Positions 17,212 through 25,265 of a stretch of 64,000 bases of DNA are shown in pieces. Each line of letters begins with the position of its first letter. Positions within the stretch are counted from its first letter, which is position 1. The notes beneath the pieces were generated by a model. It was not told the origin of the DNA. It did not search any database and was given only the letters and a program-made list of their open reading frames with translations. The stretch lies in the NCBI GenBank assembly GCA_964439885.1, contig CAYTPE010000001.1:10363-74362 (forward strand). The letters are read 5' to 3'. Source of the DNA: CAYTPE01 sp964439885. Its GTDB lineage: Bacteria; Patescibacteriota; Patescibacteriia; Magasanikbacterales; GWA2-37-8. The position numbers were made by a program, and so were the translations under genes.

Positions 17212-18162
17212 ATGCGCAGTGAACTCCCTTCACTTTTTATTGAACGCCTGCACGACATGTACGGCGCCGCGCTTGTTGCTCAGATAGAAAAAACGTTTGC
17301 TGAGCGACCCACGACCTTTCGGGTTAATACGATCAAAACAAACCGAAAGAATGTGATGAACGAATTGGAGCGCCTTGGGTTCAAAACACAGCCGGTTGCG
17401 TGGTATGCCGATGCGTTTATATTGAAAAATAAAAGCAAACGTGAACTCACCGAAACAGCCCTATACGAAAATGGTCACATCTATATCCAAAGTTTGGCCA
17501 GCATGGTGCCCCCACTCGTGCTTGCTCCCATGCCAGGAGAAGTCGTGCTCGACCTCACCGCCGCTCCCGGAAGCAAGACCTCACAAATGGCTGCGATGAT
17601 GGAAAAAACGGGAGAGCTTGTTGCTAATGACAATAACAAGATTCGGTTTTTTAAATTGAAACACAATATGGAGGTGCTGGGGGTGGTGGGAGAGTCTGCG
17701 TGGCGCTTCTCTCTTCACATGCAGCACGGTGCCGCGCTGGTAAAAAAATACAAAAATTATTTTGATAAAATTTTGCTTGACGCGCCCTGTAGCGCGGAAG
17801 CCAGGTTTATTGCCGGCGACAGTACCACCTATGGCTATTGGAGCGAACGAAAAATAAAAGAAATGGCGTATAAGCAACGTCAACTTCTTTTGAGTGTGTG
17901 GGGCGCTCTGAAGCCTGGCGGCACACTGGTGTATTCCACCTGCACCCTTGCCCCCGAAGAGAATGAAGTGCAAATAGAGCGATTGCTTGAACGATACAAA
18001 GACGTCGAGTTGATGGATGTGTCACTCGGTAATCTCAGACGTTTGCCAACAGTGACGAAGTGGGGGAATAGTACCTTTTCTGATGGTTTAAAAAAATGCG
18101 TACGCATCTTGCCCACCGACCTTATCGAAGGCTTTTTTGTGGCCAAACTAAGGAAAAAATAA
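17212..18162 (+). CDS. NOL1/NOP2/Sun-family RNA (cytosine-5) methyltransferase
   Basis: The 316-residue protein has the RsmB/RsmF-type catalytic core. It has a PPLVLAP...VLDLTAAPGSKTSQMA SAM-binding segment, DAPCSAE (motif IV, with a cysteine) and STCTLAPEENE (motif VI, with the second cysteine). Both cysteines of the m5C mechanism are present. It probably methylates 16S rRNA or tRNA. It begins 3 bases after the upstream gene but is functionally unrelated to glycans, so this is likely compact packing. Confidence 0.93.
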   Translation: MRSELPSLFIERLHDMYGAALVAQIEKTFAERPTTFRVNTIKTNRKNVMNELERLGFKTQPVAWYADAFILKNKSKRELTETALYENGHIYIQSLASMVPPLVLAPMPGEVVLDLTAAPGSKTSQMAAMMEKTGELVANDNNKIRFFKLKHNMEVLGVVGESAWRFSLHMQHGAALVKKYKNYFDKILLDAPCSAEARFIAGDSTTYGYWSERKIKEMAYKQRQLLLSVWGALKPGGTLVYSTCTLAPEENEVQIERLLERYKDVELMDVSLGNLRRLPTVTKWGNSTFSDGLKKCVRILPTDLIEGFFVAKLRKK

Positions 18163-18165
18163 CTG

Positions 18166-18194
18166 TTTACAAAGGAGCGTGCAGTTGCTATCAT
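18166..18194 (+). promoter_or_regulatory. Promoter for the 18231 cupin and downstream GT operon
   Basis: TTTACA, 17 bases and TATCAT. The expected start is near 18201, inside or at the edge of the hairpin that follows. Confidence 0.6.
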
Positions 18195-18196
18195 AC

Positions 18197-18223
18197 CAAT
18201 GCCGTTCGAGGCATTGTTTTTGT
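18197..18223 (+). terminator. Hairpin with T-run directly after the promoter
   Basis: The arms CAATGCC and GGCATTG around GTTCGA are followed by TTTTTGT, ahead of the ATG at 18231. It may terminate the upstream methyltransferase gene, or act as an attenuator on the new transcript, because it lies downstream of the predicted -10 box. Confidence 0.65.
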
Positions 18224-18230
18224 ATAGTAT

Positions 18231-18584
18231 ATGGATATCTATTACGCTGAAGAGCGCCCGTGGGGAACGTTCAAAATACTGTACGAAACCCCGGACATGA
18301 AGGTGAAAGAGTTGGTTGTTAAACCAGGCTGTCGTTTGAGTTATCAAGTACACAGCAAACGTCACGAGCACTGGTTCGTAACGCGCGGCACGGCTACTAT
18401 CACACTCAATGATCACATCAGCGAGCTCGCTTCAGGCGCGAGCGTTGATGTCCCCGCCGAAACCAAACATCGGATCGCGAACTTATCGGGCGAAGAGGTG
18501 GTGATTGTGGAAATTCAAACGGGAACCTATTTTGGCGAAGACGATATTGTGAGGATTTCAGACGATTACAATCGCGCATTTTAA
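18231..18584 (+). CDS. Mannose-6-phosphate isomerase type II-like cupin
   Basis: The 117-residue single cupin matches the C-terminal domain of bifunctional mannose-1-phosphate guanylyltransferase/mannose-6-phosphate isomerases: RPWGTFK, VVKPGCRLSYQ, HSKRHEHWFV with metal-ligand histidines, and EIQTGTYFGEDDIVR near the end. Here it stands alone without the guanylyltransferase half. It probably interconverts fructose-6-P and mannose-6-P for GDP-mannose sugars. Two bases separate it from the next gene. Confidence 0.88.
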   Translation: MDIYYAEERPWGTFKILYETPDMKVKELVVKPGCRLSYQVHSKRHEHWFVTRGTATITLNDHISELASGASVDVPAETKHRIANLSGEEVVIVEIQTGTYFGEDDIVRISDDYNRAF

Positions 18585-18586
18585 CT

Positions 18587-19441
18587 ATGGATCTTTCCAT
18601 CATCACTGTTACCTGGAACTCCGCCAAGCTTATCGACGAGCAGATCCGTTCTGTTGATACAGGCTGCAAAGCAATTTCTCATGAACAATACGTGGTAGAC
18701 AACGCCTCTCCCGATGGAACGGCCGATTTGGTGAAACGAATATTTCCAAACGTCACCGTTATCGCCAATACCGACAATAAAGGTTTTAGCGCGGCTAATA
18801 ACCAAGGCGCTCGTTTGGCAACAGGAAAATATATTCTTCTGCTCAACCCCGATATGCGCGTCTCTCCGGGGAGTTTGGATGTGATGTACCAATGGATGGA
18901 AAAGCACCCAGATGTCGGGCTCGCCAGTTGCAAACTCGTGGATGAACACGGTAATCTCAATAGTGAAGCGCAACCAAGGCGCTTTCCTCGGTTATTCGAT
19001 CAGCTCGCCATTATTTTGAAGTTGCCACATTTTTTCCCCACAGTTCTCGATCGGTACTTATGGAAAGGATTCGACGCGGATAAAGAACAAGAAGTTGATT
19101 CCGTGCGCGGATCATTTATGATAATGCGCCGTGAAGTGTATGAAAAACTCGGCTGGGCGTTCGATCCACGCTATTTTATTTGGTTCGAAGACGTGGATAC
19201 CTGTCGCGAAGTGCACCGACTGGGTTACAAGGTGGTGCACACGCCGGTAATCTCATGCGTGGATTATATTGGTCAGAGTTTCAAGCAGCGCACCACGCTG
19301 TGGAAGCAAAAAGAATTCACCAAAAGCATGCTCACGTATTTTCAAAAATGGGAGCCATGGTATGTGTGGATGTGGATCGCCCTTTTTCGACCAGTGGGTA
19401 TTGCCTTGGCTTGGATTAACGACCGATTTAGTAAATCATAA
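18587..19441 (+). CDS. GT2 glycosyltransferase (WbbL-like)
   Basis: This 284-residue GT-A enzyme has the nucleotide-binding strand SIITVTWNS, VDNASPDGT, the DxD-region LLLNPDMRV and the acceptor-side segment RGSFMIMRREV...FIWFEDVDTC. These features are typical of rhamnosyltransferase-like GT2 proteins that extend surface polysaccharides. The C-terminal 45 residues have a hydrophobic stretch suggesting membrane association. Confidence 0.9.
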   Translation: MDLSIITVTWNSAKLIDEQIRSVDTGCKAISHEQYVVDNASPDGTADLVKRIFPNVTVIANTDNKGFSAANNQGARLATGKYILLLNPDMRVSPGSLDVMYQWMEKHPDVGLASCKLVDEHGNLNSEAQPRRFPRLFDQLAIILKLPHFFPTVLDRYLWKGFDADKEQEVDSVRGSFMIMRREVYEKLGWAFDPRYFIWFEDVDTCREVHRLGYKVVHTPVISCVDYIGQSFKQRTTLWKQKEFTKSMLTYFQKWEPWYVWMWIALFRPVGIALAWINDRFSKS

Positions 19442-19462
19442 CTTTATTTCCCAATTCGTCGT

Positions 19463-19906
19463 ATGGAAAGTAAAAAAATAAAATGGTTGAGATACGTCAC
19501 ACTATTTTTTCTAGGATTCTCTCTATTGTCGGCGGCCACTACCAAGTTTGTTAAATGGACGAGCCTCAGTGATTATTGGATCGCAGAGGGGCAAGAGTTG
19601 GTGTGCGCTACACCGGACATAGTTGCAAGGCAAGAGTCTCCCAAGACGCAATATATAGCCGGCTGGACATCGATCAAATGTCCCACCTCATCGTGGTATC
19701 TACCGCTGTCGTTGAGTACGTTTATACTGTGTGCGCTATCACTTTTTTTGGCGTACATATACTTGGTATTGAGAATATACCAGCGTTTGGTGGCTACTCA
19801 AAAGACATGGATACGTGTGATATATGATACGTTTATGATCTGCTTGTTCCCTGTAGTCATGATAATGTTTTCAATTTTTTCTTTCATCTATTATTTTAGT
19901 GGTTGA
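19463..19906 (+). CDS. Hypothetical membrane protein
   Basis: The 147-residue product has about three transmembrane segments (near residues 10-27, 72-97 and 118-144) and an extracytoplasmic loop between the first two containing two cysteines (VCATPD, IKCPTS). No family recognised. Codon use looks slightly more AT-rich than that of the flanking glycosyltransferase genes. It ends 2 bases before the next ATG. Confidence 0.65.
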   Translation: MESKKIKWLRYVTLFFLGFSLLSAATTKFVKWTSLSDYWIAEGQELVCATPDIVARQESPKTQYIAGWTSIKCPTSSWYLPLSLSTFILCALSLFLAYIYLVLRIYQRLVATQKTWIRVIYDTFMICLFPVVMIMFSIFSFIYYFSG

Positions 19907-19908
19907 TT

Positions 19909-21033
19909 ATGGCGAAGCTCTCTGTCCATCTCGTCTCCTGGAACGGTGCCAAATATATCCCATATCTTTTTGACTCTTTGCGCAAGCAAACCTACACAGA
20001 CTGGGAATTATTTGTCGTCGACAACGCGTCGACTGACGAGACAGTTGCTTTGATTCAGAAAGAGCTTGTCAATTTTCCTTTTGCTTCGCGTGTTACAGTA
20101 AACACCACGAATACTGGTTTTGCGGGAGGGCACAACCAAGCGTTCAAAGCTGCGAGCGCTGAGTATTTTTTGTTACTCAATCAAGACATGTACCTCATGC
20201 CCGATTGTTTGGAGAAGATGGTACAGTTTCTCGATGAACATTCTGATGTGGCCGCTGTTTCGCCACGCCTGATGTGTTGGGCCTTTAGCGAGGATTTAAA
20301 CGAATTTAAGGTTGATTCAGACAGATTTAGACAGAGTCTTACGCATCAGATTGACGCGCTGGGACTCAAAATTTTCCGCAATCGGCGAGTGGTGGAGCAG
20401 CATACGCGAGAAGAGTGGAGCGCATTTGTCATCCCCGACCATGATCGGGGATCTATCGCAAACGAACCGCAGAACGTGGATTCCCGTTTGCACGGGAATG
20501 ACAGTGTCATAGTACTTGAAGTGTTTGGCGTTTCCGGTGCCTTCCCTATGTTGCGCCGTTCCATTATTAACGAAATTGTCTTTTCCGATGGAACGTTTCT
20601 GGATGAATCGTATCATTCGTACAAAGAAGATATGGACCTCGCGTATCGACTGGCTGCTCATGGAACACGATCGTACATACTCAGCGATACGGTGGCGTAC
20701 CACGATCGATCGGGAGCCGGCCCCAAGGAACTTTCCGACTGGGCAGCCGCCAAAAATAAATCCACCCAATCGAGTTGGGTGCGCTACCATAGCTACAAAA
20801 ATCATCTGATGACACTGTACAAAAACGAATACTGGCAGAACGCACTACTTGATGCGCCGTGGATATTGTGGTATGAAATTAAGAAGTTTGTTTATTTTCT
20901 ACTGTTTGAACCGCGCGTGCTGAGGGGGTTAGGTGAGGTGTGGAAAATGCGTAAAGATTTGAAGATTAAAAGATTGAAGATTAAAGAATTAAGAAAGGTT
21001 GGTTGGCGGGAAATGAGAAAGTGGTGGCGGTGA
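19909..21033 (+). CDS. GT2 glycosyltransferase with an in-frame palindromic insertion
   Basis: The start is the ATG at 19909, two bases after the upstream stop; a TTG six bases earlier is less likely. The 374-residue GT-A protein has LVSWNGAKYI, VVDNASTDET, LLLNQDMYL and the SYKEDMDLAYR segment. A 25-codon stretch around residues 174-198 (IPDHDRG to RLHGNDS) is translated from a dispersed palindromic repeat (20428-20502) inserted in frame between the donor- and acceptor-binding parts. The C-terminal tail (residues 343-374, rich in K, R and L) is encoded by micro-repeat sequence like that of the spacers, so it may be a recent extension. Confidence 0.88.
   Translation: MAKLSVHLVSWNGAKYIPYLFDSLRKQTYTDWELFVVDNASTDETVALIQKELVNFPFASRVTVNTTNTGFAGGHNQAFKAASAEYFLLLNQDMYLMPDCLEKMVQFLDEHSDVAAVSPRLMCWAFSEDLNEFKVDSDRFRQSLTHQIDALGLKIFRNRRVVEQHTREEWSAFVIPDHDRGSIANEPQNVDSRLHGNDSVIVLEVFGVSGAFPMLRRSIINEIVFSDGTFLDESYHSYKEDMDLAYRLAAHGTRSYILSDTVAYHDRSGAGPKELSDWAAAKNKSTQSSWVRYHSYKNHLMTLYKNEYWQNALLDAPWILWYEIKKFVYFLLFEPRVLRGLGEVWKMRKDLKIKRLKIKELRKVGWREMRKWWR
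20428..20502. repeat. Palindromic repeat element inserted in a coding gene
   Basis: The 75-bp element is bounded by GTCAT and ATGAC. It contains hairpins ATCCCCGA/TCGGGGAT (20431-20452) and ATTCCCGT/ACGGGAAT (20480-20499). The right 29 bases are identical to the right end of the intergenic element at 29222-29288, which shows a common repeat family. The length is a multiple of three and no stop codon is introduced. Confidence 0.88.
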
Positions 21034-21187
21034 GGTGGGGAGTGTAGTATTTTGTATCTCATATCTCACAACTGATAACTCATAACACGATTGGAAATCT
21101 CAAGTGTGCAAGGTATGTTTTGAAAAGATTCAAAAGCATGAGTTTGAGATTACGGGTTACGAGTTGTGATGTGCATGTTTTACTCGT
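21034..21187. repeat. Two-armed micro-repeat spacer
   Basis: In this 154-bp gap the left arm has words like gtatctcatatctcacaactgat. The right arm carries the inverted words gtttgagattacgggttacg and agttgtgatg. It separates two GT2 genes and ends just before the ATG at 21188. No gene or promoter is evident. Confidence 0.6.
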
Positions 21188-22033
21188 ATGTTCGATATCA
21201 ATATCGTTTTCGTCAATTTTAAGTGCAAGGAGGACATTTTTAGTGCTATCGAATCGGTGCGTGAGGATGTTTTGGATTCACCGTATCGCGTGCAGATAAC
21301 CGTTGCTGATAACAGTAGTAATAGCGATGGCATTAAGGAAGATTTAGCACAGGAGTTTCCCACCGTGACATACGTTAATTCGGGGGGCAATGTTGGCTTT
21401 GGTAAGGGTAACACCGTCGGCTTCAAAGCTAATCCGGCTCGTTATTATTTCGCGCTCAACCCCGATACCATTATTCCAAAAAATTCACGCACGATCGAAC
21501 GCATTATCCGTTTTATGGACGATCACCCTGCTATCGGATGCATAGGGCCGAAGCTCGTGAACCCGGACGGCACGCTCCAGTACTCCTGCTATCGCTTCGA
21601 CCTGCCATCAATACTCATTAAACCACTCAAACAAATCAATTGGGATAAAAAATACGCCTGGGTCAGACGATATTCCGATCGATTGATCATGAAAGACTTC
21701 GACCACAATTCCACTCTTCCAGTAGACTGGGTGCTTGGAGCCGCGATGGTGGTACGAGCTACCACGGTTGATCAGGTTGGTTGGTTCGATGAGCGCTATT
21801 TTCTGTATATGGAAGACTGTGACTGGTGTCACACTATGTGGGAACATGGCTGGCCAGTCTACTATGTCCATGATATACTGATTCAGCATCGTCACGCTCG
21901 CGACTCTGCGAAGGTGCCCGGTATAATAAACGCCTTGTTCAAAAATAAACTTGCCCGTTTCCATGGCAAAAGCTGGCTACAGTACGTATGGAAATGGCGA
22001 CAGAATCACCGCTATTATGCCCACATTGCCTAA
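21188..22033 (+). CDS. GT2 glycosyltransferase
   Basis: This 281-residue GT-A enzyme has NIVFVNFKCKED, VADNSSNSDG, the donor-site segment FALNPDTIIP, VDWVLGAAMVVR and YLYMEDCDWC-type acceptor motifs (FLYMEDCDW). It belongs to the rhamnosyl/galactosyl-transferase-like GT2 group common in O-antigen and capsule loci. The 3' end overlaps the next GT2 gene by 17 bases in another frame, consistent with coupled translation. Confidence 0.9.
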   Translation: MFDINIVFVNFKCKEDIFSAIESVREDVLDSPYRVQITVADNSSNSDGIKEDLAQEFPTVTYVNSGGNVGFGKGNTVGFKANPARYYFALNPDTIIPKNSRTIERIIRFMDDHPAIGCIGPKLVNPDGTLQYSCYRFDLPSILIKPLKQINWDKKYAWVRRYSDRLIMKDFDHNSTLPVDWVLGAAMVVRATTVDQVGWFDERYFLYMEDCDWCHTMWEHGWPVYYVHDILIQHRHARDSAKVPGIINALFKNKLARFHGKSWLQYVWKWRQNHRYYAHIA

Positions 22034-23114
22034 AGTTGGCATTGTCTATCTCTCGTACAATTCCGAAGTATATTTGGATGATTTAGTGTCTTCACTGAAA
22101 AAAATGTCATATCCCAAGGATCGCGTTGAGCTTATTATTGTCGATAATCCCCATCCCACCTTTGGTCCGTCAGTTCGTTCAATAGAAGAAATTGTGATGC
22201 CGCTCGCGGGTACCGTATTACCGCACGTGACACTTTTGCCGCAGGAAAAAAATTTAGGTTTTTCTGGTGGCAACAATATCGGCATACAGTCCGCGCTCGA
22301 TATGGGGTGTGACTATGTATTTTTACACAATAACGATGGTTTTGGCGACGTGAATTGTGTGATGAAGATTGTTGAGGCGATGGAAGTGGACAAGACAATC
22401 GGCGCCGCGCAATCGCTCGTACTTTTATATCCTGAAACCGATTTAGTTAATAGCTCAGGCAATTCACTGCAATATCTTGGCGTGGGTTATTGCAATAATT
22501 TTCGCATACCGCGCGCTAACCTCACATTAGCGCCGGTCACGGAAACCAATTACGCAAGCGGCGCGGCCATTATGATGCGCGCCGATGTGATCAAAAAATG
22601 CGGACTCTGGGATGAAGATTATTTCATGTATCATGAAGATGTTGAATACTCGTGGCGTTTGCGTATAGCCGGTTATCGCATTGTAGTGGTTCGCGATTCG
22701 TTATTTTTCCATAAATATAGTTTTGGTCGAAATAAAATTAAATTTTATTGTATCGAACGCAACCGCTTGGGTTTTTTGCTCAGTTTTTTTCGATGGCCAA
22801 CACTCATACTTATGTTACCAATGGCAATTGTGTGGGAGCTCGGTGTTTTGGTGTTCGCGGCGCAGGGTGGATGGCTCAAAGAAAAGCTGGCGACGTATGT
22901 GTATTGGCTAAAGATACGTACTTGGAAACTCTGGCTGGGCAAGCGAGCGCGGCTGCAGAAAATGCGAGTCGTGCCCGACAGACGTTTGCTCGCTGCCACG
23001 GTCAACACCGTTCATTTTATGGAAAAAAGCATCAATGTACCGCTCTTGCGCTATGTTGCCAACCCACTTTTAACAATGTATGGCACTATTCTTAAGGCGA
23101 TTGTGTTTTGGTAA
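22017..23114 (+). CDS. GT2 glycosyltransferase with C-terminal membrane region
   Basis: The start is set at the ATG at 22017, directly before the first conserved strand (VGIVYLSYNSE), giving 365 residues; an upstream in-frame ATG would lengthen the overlap. Motifs: IIVDNPHPTFG, FLHNNDGFGD (DxD region), NYASGAAIMMRADV and MYHEDVEYSWR. The region around residues 250-285 is strongly hydrophobic (LLSFFRWPTLILMLPMAIVW), suggesting membrane anchoring. The acceptor is unknown. Confidence 0.88.
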   Translation: MPTLPKVGIVYLSYNSEVYLDDLVSSLKKMSYPKDRVELIIVDNPHPTFGPSVRSIEEIVMPLAGTVLPHVTLLPQEKNLGFSGGNNIGIQSALDMGCDYVFLHNNDGFGDVNCVMKIVEAMEVDKTIGAAQSLVLLYPETDLVNSSGNSLQYLGVGYCNNFRIPRANLTLAPVTETNYASGAAIMMRADVIKKCGLWDEDYFMYHEDVEYSWRLRIAGYRIVVVRDSLFFHKYSFGRNKIKFYCIERNRLGFLLSFFRWPTLILMLPMAIVWELGVLVFAAQGGWLKEKLATYVYWLKIRTWKLWLGKRARLQKMRVVPDRRLLAATVNTVHFMEKSINVPLLRYVANPLLTMYGTILKAIVFW

Positions 23115-23167
23115 TTTTTCACAATGCGAATCAACGAATTTCATGCGAATCTACAAAAGTGCAAATT

Positions 23168-24253
23168 ATGAAAATCCGTAAAGCTATTCTCACCGGAGGT
23201 GGTCGAGCCACACGGCTTCGACCAATTACCACCACCATCAACAAACATCTGATACCGCTGGCCAATAAGCCGATGATTTTTTACGCGATCGAAAAGGCTA
23301 TAGAAGCAGGCGTGGAAGAAATATTCATCAATGTGAACTCTGACGAAACGCAGTTGCAACAGTACGTAGGCGACGGTGGGCATTGGGGTATTAAAATTCA
23401 GTTCTTTGTTCAAGAAGGCGGCCCGCTGGGCATCGCCCATGTTGTCAAGTGCGCTCAAAAATTTATCGGGGACGACCCGTTCATGTTCTATCTCTCCGAC
23501 AACATCATTTTAGGAAGTTTAAAACCGCTGTTTGAACAATTCGAAAAAAGCGGCGACGATTGTCAGCTCGCTTTTGCCAAAGTGCCTGATCCTGAGCGGT
23601 TTGGCGTGCCGCGGTTCGATGAATCCGGCAAGCTCGTGGAGATGCTCGAAAAACCAAGCAACCCACCGAACAACTTCGCCCAAACTGGTATTTATCTGTA
23701 TGGGCCGAAAGTATTTTACCAAGCTTTCGACAACATCAAAAAAAGCGCCCGAGGGGAATACGAGATTTCGGATATACATACCTATTTTTTGAGAAATGAC
23801 TATGCTGTGTCGTGGCGCGAGGTTACCGGATGGTGGAAGGATACCGGCTTGCCGATCGATCTGATTCTGGCCAACCAATCCATACTTGACGAAATGCCTG
23901 CCGACAAATTTAGCATTCAAGCAAGTGTCGGCTCAGCCCAGATTGAAGGAAAGGTAACAATTGGAAGTGGTACCACGATCGGGCAGAATGTAGTGATTAA
24001 AGGGCCAGTGATGGTGGCCGAAAATTGCACGCTTGAAAATTGTGTAATCGGGCCACACGTGACTATTGGCAGCGGCACCACGGTAAGCGGGGGGGCTGTT
24101 ATCAAGAATTCTATTATTTTTTCTAACGCGACGATTCGATATCCTCGTGGTATTGCTGACAGTATTATTGGTGACAGGGCCATACTTGAAACAAAACGTT
24201 TTGACGAGTTTGAACGAGTTATTTTGGGCGATCATACTCTTATTGAGGTGTAA
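23168..24253 (+). CDS. rfbA: Glucose-1-phosphate thymidylyltransferase, long form
   Basis: From the ATG at 23168, placed before the nucleotide-binding loop, the protein has 361 residues. The loop reads TGGGRATRLRPIT, a variant of GGxGTRLxPLT. NKHLIPLANKPMI and DNIILGSL follow, with GWWKDTGLPIDL at the end of the catalytic domain. The last 120 residues form a left-handed beta-helix of hexapeptide-like repeats (VTIGSGTTIG, VIGPHVTIGSG). This is the rmlA-long architecture, making dTDP-glucose for RfbB at 10530. An upstream in-frame start would add 20 unrelated residues. Confidence 0.9.
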   Translation: MKIRKAILTGGGRATRLRPITTTINKHLIPLANKPMIFYAIEKAIEAGVEEIFINVNSDETQLQQYVGDGGHWGIKIQFFVQEGGPLGIAHVVKCAQKFIGDDPFMFYLSDNIILGSLKPLFEQFEKSGDDCQLAFAKVPDPERFGVPRFDESGKLVEMLEKPSNPPNNFAQTGIYLYGPKVFYQAFDNIKKSARGEYEISDIHTYFLRNDYAVSWREVTGWWKDTGLPIDLILANQSILDEMPADKFSIQASVGSAQIEGKVTIGSGTTIGQNVVIKGPVMVAENCTLENCVIGPHVTIGSGTTVSGGAVIKNSIIFSNATIRYPRGIADSIIGDRAILETKRFDEFERVILGDHTLIEV

Positions 24254-24271
24254 AGTCAATGAACAATTAAT

Positions 24272-24307
24272 CACCGCCGCGAGGTGGGATCCCACCTCGC
24301 GGCGGTG
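24272..24307. repeat. Perfect 36-bp palindrome
   Basis: The sequence CACCGCCGCGAGGTGGGA is followed immediately by its exact reverse complement, centred on GGATCC, in the gap after rfbA. There is no T-run afterwards, so a terminator is possible but not typical. A perfect palindrome of this length could extrude a cruciform, or be a mobile palindromic element. Confidence 0.85.
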
Positions 24308-24341
24308 GCAATAAATAATTAGCAATAAATGCTCCTACTGT

Positions 24342-25265
24342 ATGTTTAGTACATTTGTCGTTATTTTGGGTCTATGTTTATTTGAAATAATTTCGAGCAT
24401 CGACAACGCGGTAGTCAACGCCCACGTACTCAAAACCATGCCCGAAAAATACCGCAAAATTTTTATGTTTTGGGGCATACTTTTTGCCGTATTTATCGTG
24501 CGCGGTATACTGCCGTTTATTATCGTTTGGATCGCTAACCCAGGTCTCTCTTTTCATGAATCGCTTTCGTTTTTGTTTACGAACGATCCGCATATCTTGG
24601 CCTATGTGGAACGGTCGAAACCGTTTTTGCTTTTGGGTGGTGGTGTGTATTTATTTTTTGTATTTTTATCATGGCTCTTTTTGGAAGAAAAGAAGTACGC
24701 CTTTCTTGTGGAGTCGTTTATTCACCGCCAAGGGTTTTGGTTTTACGCGATATCATCGCTGTGTTTAACACTGTTCACGTATTACGCTCTGCGTATTAAT
24801 CCTTTTTTGGCTTTGTCGGCAGCGATTGGTGCTTCGGCGTTTTTTATAACTGATGGATTCAAGAAGAACGCTGAAGAAAAAGAAAAAAGTTTAGCCAGCG
24901 CGCATATGAGTGCGTGGAGCAAAATCCTGTATCTCGAAATTTTAGACGCCTCATTCTCACTCGATGGTGTCATTGGTGCTTTCGCGTTCACCGTGTCGGT
25001 GCCGCTTATTATTATCGGTAACGGCATTGGCGCGTTTGTGGTGCGCGAACTCACGGTACGCGGTATGAATCTCATTTCTAAATTCGCGTATCTTAAAAAC
25101 GGCGCTATGTATTCCATTGGTATGCTTGGTGCGCTTATGATACTCGAGAGCTATGGCCATGAGATGCCTTTTTGGATAGCACCACTCAATACCGCGATAC
25201 TTTTGGTCGTATTTTTATCTTTGTCACGTCGCGAGATTAAACTCGCAGAGCGTAAACGCGCATAA
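24342..25265 (+). CDS. DUF475/TerC-like integral membrane protein
   Basis: The 307-residue protein has about eight or nine transmembrane segments and two conserved acidic motifs inside membrane segments: EIISSIDNAVVNAHV near residue 15 and EILDASFSLDGVIGAFA near residue 202. This duplicated E-x-x-x-S-x-D-N/G pattern is that of DUF475 and TerC proteins, which are linked to metal-ion handling at the membrane. The stop overlaps the next start by one base (TAATG). Confidence 0.87.
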   Translation: MFSTFVVILGLCLFEIISSIDNAVVNAHVLKTMPEKYRKIFMFWGILFAVFIVRGILPFIIVWIANPGLSFHESLSFLFTNDPHILAYVERSKPFLLLGGGVYLFFVFLSWLFLEEKKYAFLVESFIHRQGFWFYAISSLCLTLFTYYALRINPFLALSAAIGASAFFITDGFKKNAEEKEKSLASAHMSAWSKILYLEILDASFSLDGVIGAFAFTVSVPLIIIGNGIGAFVVRELTVRGMNLISKFAYLKNGAMYSIGMLGALMILESYGHEMPFWIAPLNTAILLVVFLSLSRREIKLAERKRA

